Source of the DNA: SVEL01 sp045126215
GTDB lineage: Bacteria > Bacillota > Clostridia > Lachnospirales > Lachnospiraceae
NCBI GenBank assembly: GCA_045126215.1
Contig: JBGVOD010000019.1
Location: 1 to 41,200, forward strand
DNA: 41,200 nucleotides
Reading direction: 5' to 3'
Made by a program: the position numbers and the translations under genes. Positions 17,212-24,903 of this stretch are shown in pieces (the first letter of the stretch is position 1; every line of letters begins with the position of its first letter). The notes beneath the pieces were generated by a model, which searched no databases, was not told the DNA's origin, and saw only the letters and a program-made list of their open reading frames with translations.

Positions 17212-17538
17212 TTATTCTTCTGTTGTTTTTTCAACTTCTACGATTGCAGCCTTCTGCATTGGAATTCTACAATTTTTGTTGTTACCAAATTCTACGATAA
17301 CCATATCTTCGTTAATATCTATAATAACACCATAGAATCCAGCCTGTGTAAGTACTGCATCTCCTACTGCTAAGGATTCCATAAGTGCCTTCTGCTGTGT
17401 CTGCTGTTTCTTTGTTGGTCTAATCATCATAAAGTAGATAATACCACCAAATACTACTACATAAATAGCAATTGTTATCCACATCTGTGATGTATCCTGT
17501 GTCTGTGCTGCTTCTGCTAAAATTGATAATGCGTTCAT
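17212..17538 (-). CDS. yajC: Preprotein translocase subunit YajC
   Basis: A 108-residue single-pass membrane protein, the usual YajC size. The transmembrane helix (about residues 20-38) is followed by the family signature FMMIRPTKKQQ and a small cytoplasmic domain with VGDAVLTQAGFYGVI. It associates with the SecDF-YidC accessory complex in protein export. AGGAGG lies four bases before the ATG, and the tgt stop is 14 bases upstream; tgt-yajC is a very common bacterial pairing, which supports both calls. Confidence 0.95.
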   Translation of the reverse strand: MNALSILAEAAQTQDTSQMWITIAIYVVVFGGIIYFMMIRPTKKQQTQQKALMESLAVGDAVLTQAGFYGVIIDINEDMVIVEFGNNKNCRIPMQKAAIVEVEKTTEE

Positions 17539-17552
17539 GTGTCCTCCTAAAA

Positions 17553-18683
17553 TTAGTTTTCCTGGCTCATACCATCCAACTTATTTTTCTTATATTCTTT
17601 ATATTTACCGGCATCTATTGCCTGGCGAATTTCTTCCATCATTGTATTATAGAAATATAAATTATGCAATACGCATAACCTCATTCCTAACATTTCCTTC
17701 GCCTTCAATAAATGTCGAATATAAGCTCTGCTATATGTCTTGCAAGCCGGACATCCACATCCCTCTTCTATTGGATTTGGATCAGTCTCATACTTTGCAT
17801 TGAAAAGATTAATCTTACCTTTGTTTGTATATAAATGACCATGTCTTCCATTTCTTGTAGGATATACACAGTCAAAGAAATCTACGCCTCTGTCAACTGC
17901 TTCGAGAATGTTTGCAGGTGTTCCTACTCCCATAAGATATGTTGGTTTTTCAAGTGGCAAATATGGTACTGTCTCATCGAGAATATTGTACATTTCCTCA
18001 TGTGACTCACCAACAGCCAATCCTCCAATTGCATATCCGTCAAGGTCCATCTCTGATATAATCTTTGCATGCTCTATACGAACATCCGGTAAAATTCCAC
18101 CCTGATTTATTGCAAATAACATCTGCTTCTTATTAATTGTATCTTCCAGATTATTTAATCTGTTCATTTCATTTTTACATCTTTCAAGCCATCTCGTAGT
18201 TCTGGCAACTGAATTCTCAATGTATTTTCTTTCTGCCTTTGCAGGAGGACATTCGTCAAATGCCATCGCTATAGTAGATGCAAGATTCGACTGAATCTTC
18301 ATGCTCTCTTCAGGACCCATAAAAATCTTTCGTCCATCAACATGGGAGTTAAAATATACTCCTTCCTCTTTTATCTTTCTAAGCCCTGCCAGCGAAAATA
18401 CCTGAAATCCACCTGAATCAGTAAGTATAGGTTTATCCCATACCATAAACTTATGGAGTCCACCCATTTTCTTAACTATCTCATCTCCAGGTCTTACATG
18501 AAGATGATATGTGTTTGAAAGCTGTACCTGAGTCTTAATTCCCTGTAAATCTTCCGTAGATACCGCTCCTTTTATTGCAGCTATAGTACCAACATTCATA
18601 AATACAGGTGTCTGAATAATTCCATGAACCGTATGAAATTCTCCACGTTTGGCCAAACCATCACGTTTTATAAGTTTATACAT
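17553..18683 (-). CDS. tgt: Queuine/preQ1 tRNA-guanine transglycosylase
   Basis: A 376-residue TIM-barrel enzyme that swaps guanine-34 for the queuosine precursor preQ1 in GUN anticodon tRNAs. Expected pieces are DSGGFQVFSL, the substrate-binding GGLAVGES, the nucleophile Asp region FDCVYPTRNGRHG, and the zinc site CGCPAC with the later histidine in VLHNLYFY. The frame opens at 18695, but GAGGT is correctly spaced for the ATG at 18683 (MYKLIKRDG), so that is used. It leads the tgt-yajC transcript, with a candidate promoter at 18740-18768. Confidence 0.97.
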   Translation of the reverse strand: MYKLIKRDGLAKRGEFHTVHGIIQTPVFMNVGTIAAIKGAVSTEDLQGIKTQVQLSNTYHLHVRPGDEIVKKMGGLHKFMVWDKPILTDSGGFQVFSLAGLRKIKEEGVYFNSHVDGRKIFMGPEESMKIQSNLASTIAMAFDECPPAKAERKYIENSVARTTRWLERCKNEMNRLNNLEDTINKKQMLFAINQGGILPDVRIEHAKIISEMDLDGYAIGGLAVGESHEEMYNILDETVPYLPLEKPTYLMGVGTPANILEAVDRGVDFFDCVYPTRNGRHGHLYTNKGKINLFNAKYETDPNPIEEGCGCPACKTYSRAYIRHLLKAKEMLGMRLCVLHNLYFYNTMMEEIRQAIDAGKYKEYKKNKLDGMSQEN

Positions 18684-18739
18684 AAAATACCTCATACTTA
18701 TTCTACTGCAAATTTTCTATATAGTTGCAGACTTTTACT

Positions 18740-18768
18740 ATATTACCACAAATTATTTCCTAATTCAA
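18740..18768 (-). promoter_or_regulatory. Predicted promoter of tgt-yajC
   Basis: TTGAAT (18763-18768), 17 bases, TAATAT (18740-18745) on the minus strand, directly after the aroC terminator. Confidence 0.55.
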
Positions 18769-18774
18769 GTGTGC

Positions 18775-18802
18775 AAAACCCCTACCACATAAGTGGTAGG
18801 GG
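18775..18802 (-). terminator. Intrinsic terminator of aroC
   Basis: On the minus strand a perfect 10-bp stem CCCCTACCAC-TTAT-GTGGTAGGGG is followed by four T, six bases after the aroC stop. The short T-run is compensated by the strong GC stem. Confidence 0.85.
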
Positions 18803-18808
18803 ATAAAA

Positions 18809-19909
18809 CTATTCAAAAAATTTCTTAATTCCACTTACAGTTGATGTCATACTCATAAGTAACATATCAAGCACTGTTAATGCTGTCATTGTTTCAACAA
18901 CTACAACAGCTCTTGGCACAATAATAGGGTCATGTCTTCCCTTAATATTTATCTTTATTTCTTCATGCTGTTTATTTATTGTTTCCTGTTCCGAAAAGAT
19001 TGATGGTGTTGGCTTAAATGCAGCTCTTAGAACTATTTCATCACCATCAGAAATTCCTCCAAGTATACCTCCTGCATGGTTTGTCTTCTTTATAACATTA
19101 TTGTTTTCATCAATTGCAAATGAATCATTGTTTTCCGAACCAGATTTTTTGGAAACTCCAAAACCTTCTCCAATTTCCACGCCTTTTACAGCACCAATAG
19201 ACATAATAGCTTTTGCAAGGTTTGCATCAAGTTTTTCAAAAACAGGTTCTCCAACACCTTTTTTCATGCCTTTTACAACGCATTCAACGATTCCACCTAC
19301 AGAATCTTTTTCCTTCATCTTTTTATCAAGAAGCTCCTGTGCCAGCTTTGCGCTTTCCATATCTGGCATTGCTACTGCATTATTATCTCTTTCTTCTATA
19401 TTGAATCTGTCATATTTGATTTCTACATCACCTATTGCCTTTGTATATGCACAAACCTCAATACCAAGCTCCTTTAAGAGTTTTGCAGCAATTGCACCTG
19501 CAGCAACTCTTCCGATAGTTTCTCTTCCTGACGAGCGTCCGCCACCTCTATAGTCTCTAAAGCCATATTTTTCATCAAAAGTATAATCTGCATGACCAGG
19601 TCTGTAATAATTTGCTATTTCACCATAATCCTGTGAACGTTGAGTTTTATTATATACAACCATAGAAATAGGTGTTCCTGTTGTCTTTCCTTCAAAAATA
19701 CCCGAAAGAATCTCAACTGCATCATCCTCACTTCTTGGTGTTGTATATTTAGACTGACCAGGTTTTCTTCTATTTAAATATATCTGAATATCTTCTTCTG
19801 ATAATTCAAGTCCAGCAGGACATCCATCAACAACAACTCCAATTCCCTTTCCATGAGACTCACCCCATGTTGTAATCTTAAAAATATTTCCAAAACTTGA
19901 ACCTGCCAT
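18809..19909 (-). CDS. aroC: Chorismate synthase
   Basis: A 366-residue flavin-dependent enzyme converting EPSP to chorismate, the branch point of aromatic amino acids and folate. Motifs: WGESHGKGIGVVVDG at the start, PRSEDDAVEILSG, the GRSSGRETIGRVAAGAIA signature and RHDPIIVPRAVVVVE near the end. It is flanked by its own terminator downstream and a long hairpin upstream, so it is probably a single-gene unit; no other shikimate gene is nearby. AGAGG lies eight bases before the ATG. Confidence 0.97.
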   Translation of the reverse strand: MAGSSFGNIFKITTWGESHGKGIGVVVDGCPAGLELSEEDIQIYLNRRKPGQSKYTTPRSEDDAVEILSGIFEGKTTGTPISMVVYNKTQRSQDYGEIANYYRPGHADYTFDEKYGFRDYRGGGRSSGRETIGRVAAGAIAAKLLKELGIEVCAYTKAIGDVEIKYDRFNIEERDNNAVAMPDMESAKLAQELLDKKMKEKDSVGGIVECVVKGMKKGVGEPVFEKLDANLAKAIMSIGAVKGVEIGEGFGVSKKSGSENNDSFAIDENNNVIKKTNHAGGILGGISDGDEIVLRAAFKPTPSIFSEQETINKQHEEIKINIKGRHDPIIVPRAVVVVETMTALTVLDMLLMSMTSTVSGIKKFFE

Positions 19910-19952
19910 ATTCTACCTCTATTTCTAATTTTCTGCATGAAAATTCTTTTAA

Positions 19953-20009
19953 TTAATAAAATAATCGGGCAAGTAACAAATCTTTAATTTGTTAACTCGC
20001 TCGATTATT
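19953..20009 (-). terminator. Long hairpin, probable glyA terminator
   Basis: A roughly 22-bp imperfect stem (outer AATAATCG at 19960-19967 with CGATTATT at 20002-20009) lies 61 bases after the glyA stop and is followed on the minus strand by T-rich TTATTAATT. The tail is not a clean T-run, so partial readthrough into aroC is possible. Confidence 0.55.
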
Positions 20010-20069
20010 GATTTTACTATAATTATGTTATTTTAGCAAGAATTTGTATAAACACCTACTACTACACTA

Positions 20070-21311
20070 TTACTTATATAATGGATATTTATCTGTTAAT
20101 GTCTTAACTAAAGCCATTGCCTTTTCCTTATTTGCATCAACATCTTTTACTAATAATGATATAGCCTCTGCTATAACATCCATATCTTCTGCAACCATAC
20201 CTCTTGATGTAACAGCTGGTGTGCCAAGTCTGATACCACTTGTTACAAATGGAGATGCTGGATCCTTTGGAATAGCATTCTTGTTACATGTAATATTGGC
20301 AGCATCTAGAAGTTTTTCACACTCTTTACCAGTAACATTCATATTTCTAAGGTCTACTAACATAAGATGATTGTCTGTACCACCAGAAACAAGATTGAAT
20401 CCTCTGTCAGTTAATCCCTTTGCAAGAGCCTTTGCATTATCTTTTACATTCTGCATATATACTTTGAAGCTATCATCTAATGCTTCTTTGAAACATACTG
20501 CTTTACCAGCAATAACATGCATAAGTGGACCACCCTGAATACCTGGGAAAACAGCTTTGTTGAAATTGAACTTATCAGCTGCTTCCTGATTACAAAGAAT
20601 CATACCACCTCGTGGTCCTCTAAGAGTCTTATGTGTTGTTGTTGTTGTAACATCAGCATAAGGAATTGGGCTCATATGAAGACCTGTAGCCACAAGACCT
20701 GCAATATGTGCCATATCTACCATAAGATATGCTCCCACTTCATCTGCTATTTCTCTGAATTTCTTAAAATCAATTTCTCTTGGATATGCAGAAGCACCTG
20801 CTACAATAAGCTTAGGATTGCACTCTTTTGCAAGCTTTCTAACTTCTTCGTAATCCAAGAAACCTTCTTCATTAACACCATAAGGAACAATATTAAAATA
20901 TTTTCCTGAAATATTTACAGGAGAACCATGTGTTAAGTGTCCACCATCTGGTAATCCCATACCCATAACTGTATCGCCTGGCTCAACCATTGCAAAGAAT
21001 GCTGCAAGATTTGCCTGTGCTCCTGAGTGTGGCTGAACATTTACATAATCACATCCAAAAAGTTTCTTTGCTCTTTCAATAGCTAATGTTTCAACGATAT
21101 CAACATATTCGCATCCACCATAGTATCTCTTTCCAGGATAACCTTCTGCGTATTTGTTTGTTAATGGGCTTCCCATTGCTGCCATAACAGCCTTGCTAAC
21201 AAAGTTTTCAGATGCAATAAGCTCAATATGACTATTCTGACGCTCTATCTCACTTTGCATTGCCTGTGCAACTTCATTGTCAAATGTTTGGATTTCATCA
21301 AATGAAAACAT
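20070..21311 (-). CDS. glyA: Serine hydroxymethyltransferase
   Basis: A 413-residue PLP enzyme interconverting serine and glycine with transfer of a one-carbon unit to tetrahydrofolate. Motifs include HIELIASENFVS, NKYAEGYPGKRYYGG, MVDMAHIAGLVA and the PLP-lysine stretch TTTTHKTLRGPRGGM. AGGAGG lies seven bases before the ATG. It is only 28 bases after the EAL gene and forms a serS-EAL-glyA group. Together with serA and serC in the next cluster this gives the window a serine/one-carbon theme. Confidence 0.97.
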   Translation of the reverse strand: MFSFDEIQTFDNEVAQAMQSEIERQNSHIELIASENFVSKAVMAAMGSPLTNKYAEGYPGKRYYGGCEYVDIVETLAIERAKKLFGCDYVNVQPHSGAQANLAAFFAMVEPGDTVMGMGLPDGGHLTHGSPVNISGKYFNIVPYGVNEEGFLDYEEVRKLAKECNPKLIVAGASAYPREIDFKKFREIADEVGAYLMVDMAHIAGLVATGLHMSPIPYADVTTTTTHKTLRGPRGGMILCNQEAADKFNFNKAVFPGIQGGPLMHVIAGKAVCFKEALDDSFKVYMQNVKDNAKALAKGLTDRGFNLVSGGTDNHLMLVDLRNMNVTGKECEKLLDAANITCNKNAIPKDPASPFVTSGIRLGTPAVTSRGMVAEDMDVIAEAISLLVKDVDANKEKAMALVKTLTDKYPLYK

Positions 21312-21339
21312 ATTAATCCTCCTAAAATAAAAATTATAA

Positions 21340-22635
21340 TTATAAATTTAAATATTTTTTCTCAAATTCATCAATTCGAATTGGTTTATCATATAAGAAA
21401 CCTTGAACTTCACTGCATCCATATTCATAAATTACTTTTTCTTCTTCTGCAGTTTCAATTCCCTCGCAAACTATTCCAAGATTAATTTCATTTAACATCG
21501 TAATTAATCCCTTCATAATCTCCTTGCCTCGCTTTGTATTAAGTGAGGTCTCAATAAATCGCTTATCAAGCTTTACTGTGTCAACAGGAAGAATACTTAT
21601 AAGATTTAAAGATGAATATCCTGAACCAAAATCATCAATACTGATTTTAAATCCAAAGTCTCTAAGTTTCTTTATTTTTTCGATAATCATATCTGTATCT
21701 TTTAAAAATACTGACTCTGTAACTTCAAATTCTATCAGACTTGGTGACAAATCAAGCTCCTTGAAATTGGCAATAATCTGATCTGCAATATCCTCAAGAT
21801 AAAAATGTACCTTTGACATGTTAATAGATACTCTTATATCCTTTATACCCAGTCTGCTCCACTTATAAACAAGCTTAACAACATTCTTCATTACATACTT
21901 ATCAAGATCAATAACTTTGCCAGTCTTTTCAAGAACAGGGATAAACTCATCCGGTGAAATAATTTTTCCATTCTTATCAATAAGTCTTGTTAATGCTTCT
22001 GCACCAACAACTCTCTGTTTTTCGACATTTATCTTTGGTTGTAAATAAATCAATACCTGATTATTTCTAATATTCTCTTCAAGTGTTGTAAGTATCTCTG
22101 CAACTCTTACCTGCTGTTTCATAAGTACATCACTATATTCGACACAATCAATCTTATAATGACCTTTTGCTGCCTTTCTAGCCATATTTGCCTTATCAAC
22201 GCATACAGTAATATGTTCAACCCTTCCTCCAAGAGAATATACACCTGCATGTATATGCAAAGGAACAAGAGGAAAATTAAGCTGATTATCTTTAACAAAC
22301 TCTGCATTAAGTCTTGTTACTTTCTCTGGGATCAATTCATGTTCATTAATACGGCTATACAAAGCAACAATATGGTCAGAATAAATTCGTGTAGCCACGA
22401 TACACTCTTCATCCTCCATACAAAATTTCTCGATTGCCTTATTTAAAAGAACATCACCCATTGCAAAACCATAATTATCATTAATCAGTTTGAAATTTGC
22501 AATATCAAACGCTACAAGATAATAATCCTTTTTTGCCATTTGTATCAGTTCATCACATATATGGCAAAAATCATCAAAATAAGGAAGATTAGTTATTGTA
22601 TCACGTTTGCACATCGACAAGAGACTATCATTCAC
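21340..22635 (-). CDS. Degenerate GGDEF plus EAL domain c-di-GMP phosphodiesterase
   Basis: A 431-residue cytoplasmic protein with no transmembrane helix. An N-terminal GGDEF-like domain (residues about 10-160) has the signature replaced by RIYSDHIVAL, so cyclase activity is unlikely. The C-terminal EAL domain (about 180-431) keeps the PDE residues: EAL (213-215), N272 in INMS, E307 in TES, D334/D335 in DDFGSGYSS, K355, E391 in CEGIE and Q411. It should therefore hydrolyse c-di-GMP, perhaps tuned by the degenerate domain. The start is a GTG at 22635 with GGAGG nine bases away; the frame extends upstream into serS without a better site. It lies 25 bases after serS and 28 before glyA. Confidence 0.9.
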   Translation of the reverse strand: MNDSLLSMCKRDTITNLPYFDDFCHICDELIQMAKKDYYLVAFDIANFKLINDNYGFAMGDVLLNKAIEKFCMEDEECIVATRIYSDHIVALYSRINEHELIPEKVTRLNAEFVKDNQLNFPLVPLHIHAGVYSLGGRVEHITVCVDKANMARKAAKGHYKIDCVEYSDVLMKQQVRVAEILTTLEENIRNNQVLIYLQPKINVEKQRVVGAEALTRLIDKNGKIISPDEFIPVLEKTGKVIDLDKYVMKNVVKLVYKWSRLGIKDIRVSINMSKVHFYLEDIADQIIANFKELDLSPSLIEFEVTESVFLKDTDMIIEKIKKLRDFGFKISIDDFGSGYSSLNLISILPVDTVKLDKRFIETSLNTKRGKEIMKGLITMLNEINLGIVCEGIETAEEEKVIYEYGCSEVQGFLYDKPIRIDEFEKKYLNL

Positions 22636-22660
22636 GCTCAAATACCTCCTTGTAACTTGT

Positions 22661-23938
22661 CTACTGAATCTTGTCCATACCACCCATATATGGTCTAAGA
22701 GCTTCAGGAATTCTTACAGATCCATCTGCCTGTAAATTATTTTCTAAAAATGCAATAAGCATACGTGGTGGTGCTACCACTGTATTATTAAGTGTATGTG
22801 CAAAATACTTTCCATCCTCACCATTTACACGAATCTTAAGTCTTCTAGCCTGAGCATCACCAAGATTTGAACAGCTACCTACTTCAAAGTATTTCTTCTG
22901 TCTTGGAGACCATGCCTCAACATCAATTGACTTAACCTTAAGGTCAGCTAAATCCCCTGAACAACACTCAAGTGTTCTAACAGGAATGTCAAGACTTCTG
23001 AATAAATCAACTGTATTCTGCCATAACTTATCAAACCACATTTTGCTGTCTTCCGGCTTACATACAACTATCATTTCCTGTTTTTCAAACTGGTGAATTC
23101 TGTAAACACCACGCTCCTCAATACCATGTGCTCCCTTTTCTTTTCTAAAGCATGGAGAATAGCTTGTAAGAGTATATGGCAACTTATCCTCAGGAATAAT
23201 TGTATCAATGAACTTTCCAATCATAGAATGTTCACTTGTACCGATAAGATATAAATCTTCACCTTCAATTTTGTACATCATTGCATCCATTTCGGCAAAG
23301 CTCATTACACCTGTAACGACATCGCTTCTAATCATAAAAGGTGGTACACAATATGTAAAACCTCTATTAATCATAAAATCTCTAGCATACGAAATAACAG
23401 CAGAATGAAGTCTTGCAATATCTCCCATCAAATAATAGAAACCATTTCCAGCAACCTTTCTTGCTGCATCAAGATCAAGACCATTGAATCTTTCCATAAT
23501 TTCTGAATGATATGGAATCTCAAAATCTGGAACTACTGGTTCACCATACTTCTGGATTTCAACATTTTCACTGTCATCTTTTCCGATTGGTACTGAAGGA
23601 TCTATGATATTTGGAATAGTCATCATGATTTTCTTAACTTTTTCTTCTAATTCAGCTTCTTTTGCCTCTAAAGCAGCAAGCTTTTCAGAATTTTCAGTCA
23701 CCTTCTTTTTTGCTTCTTCAGCTTCTTCTTTTTTGCCCTGTGCCATCAATGCACCAATCATCTTAGATATTTTGTTCTTTTCAGCACGAAGATCATCAGC
23801 TTCCTGCTTTGCCTTACGATTCTCTTCATCTAAGGCTATAACTTCATCAACCAGTGGAAGTTTACTGTCCTGAAATTTATTTTTGATGTTCTGCTTAACT
23901 ATGTCAGGATTTTCTCTGACAAATTTCATATCTAACAT
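22661..23938 (-). CDS. serS: Seryl-tRNA synthetase
   Basis: A 425-residue class II synthetase charging tRNA-Ser. An N-terminal coiled-coil arm (about residues 25-105, rich in Lys, Glu and Ala) is followed by the catalytic core: motif 2 around CFRKEKGAHGIEERGVYR and motif 3 NTVVAPPRMLIAFLEN. AGGAGG lies seven bases before the ATG. The short leader (about 45 bases) has a small hairpin (CTGAC/GTCAG) but no T-box, so regulation is probably at the promoter at 23990-24018. It heads the serS-EAL-glyA group. Confidence 0.97.
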   Translation of the reverse strand: MLDMKFVRENPDIVKQNIKNKFQDSKLPLVDEVIALDEENRKAKQEADDLRAEKNKISKMIGALMAQGKKEEAEEAKKKVTENSEKLAALEAKEAELEEKVKKIMMTIPNIIDPSVPIGKDDSENVEIQKYGEPVVPDFEIPYHSEIMERFNGLDLDAARKVAGNGFYYLMGDIARLHSAVISYARDFMINRGFTYCVPPFMIRSDVVTGVMSFAEMDAMMYKIEGEDLYLIGTSEHSMIGKFIDTIIPEDKLPYTLTSYSPCFRKEKGAHGIEERGVYRIHQFEKQEMIVVCKPEDSKMWFDKLWQNTVDLFRSLDIPVRTLECCSGDLADLKVKSIDVEAWSPRQKKYFEVGSCSNLGDAQARRLKIRVNGEDGKYFAHTLNNTVVAPPRMLIAFLENNLQADGSVRIPEALRPYMGGMDKIQ

Positions 23939-23989
23939 TTTATGCCTCCTGAAATCGGTATTATGTCTGACTTCTCGTCAGTAAATTTT

Positions 23990-24018
23990 ATTATAGAATA
24001 TTTATTTAACAAATACAA
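23990..24018 (-). promoter_or_regulatory. Predicted promoter of serS
   Basis: TTGTAT (24013-24018), a 17-base spacer and a perfect TATAAT (23990-23995) on the minus strand, 51 bases upstream of the serS ATG. Confidence 0.6.
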
Positions 24019-24030
24019 GATTTATTAGCT

Positions 24031-24903
24031 TTAATTCTTATCTTCAACAATGTGTACGGACATCTGATTATATGGTATTTCAACTCCAGCCCTATCTAGC
24101 GCTTTTTTATTCTCTTCAGTTATTTTGAAATAAACCGGCCAATAATCACTGGTTTTTGTCCATGCTCTTATTCCCATTGTTACCTGCGAATCTTCTAATG
24201 CTCTTACAAAGATTGTAATATCTTTATTCTTAAGAATTCTATCTTCTGCATCAATAACTTCTTTTAGGGCATTTTTTGCATCTTCTATACTACTTGAATA
24301 ACTGATTCCTACACTCAAATCCAGCATTCGTTCTTGATTTGCAGTATAATTGACAATATTTGAATTGCTAAGTGCACCATTTGGAATTATCAACTTTTTA
24401 TTATCCAAGGTATCAATATAAGTATAGAACAAATCTATCCTATTTACGGTTCCTTCCTTACCTGAAACTCCATCAGCAATATAATCCCCTATTTTAAATG
24501 GTTTAAGAATAAGAATTAATACACCGCCTGCAAAGTTTGATAAACTTCCTTGTAATGCAAGACCTAATGTCAATCCTGCAGAGCCAAGTACAGCTATAAA
24601 TGATGATGTTTGCACACCTACCTGTCCACACATTACAATAACAAGAATAACATATAAACTTGCTTTAACAAGTGAATCCAAAAACTTTTGAACGCTTACT
24701 TCAACTTTAGATTTTGCTAAACATCTGTTCATAATCTTTAATATAAATTTGATTATAAACTTGCCAACAATCAATATAAGAATTGCAATAATAACGTTTA
24801 CAAAAAAAGTTAACACTGACGGTAAAAAACCTTCTAATGTACGAATCAGCTTATTCGCTTCTTCAACTACCTTTTCCGGATCTACTTCTGTACTTAGTAA
24901 CAT
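24031..24903 (-). CDS. Small-conductance mechanosensitive channel, MscS family
   Basis: A 290-residue membrane protein with three N-terminal transmembrane helices (about residues 30-55, 72-95 and 98-125) and a cytoplasmic beta domain. The pore-lining TM3 signature is clear: LGSAGLTLGLALQGSLSNFAGG, then KPFKIGDYI. MscS channels release solutes on hypo-osmotic shock. The ATG overlaps the stop of the branching enzyme gene (TAATG), with GGAGG ten bases upstream inside that gene, so translation is coupled. A link between glycogen metabolism and osmotic protection is only an inference from this arrangement. Confidence 0.95.
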   Translation of the reverse strand: MLLSTEVDPEKVVEEANKLIRTLEGFLPSVLTFFVNVIIAILILIVGKFIIKFILKIMNRCLAKSKVEVSVQKFLDSLVKASLYVILVIVMCGQVGVQTSSFIAVLGSAGLTLGLALQGSLSNFAGGVLILILKPFKIGDYIADGVSGKEGTVNRIDLFYTYIDTLDNKKLIIPNGALSNSNIVNYTANQERMLDLSVGISYSSSIEDAKNALKEVIDAEDRILKNKDITIFVRALEDSQVTMGIRAWTKTSDYWPVYFKITEENKKALDRAGVEIPYNQMSVHIVEDKN

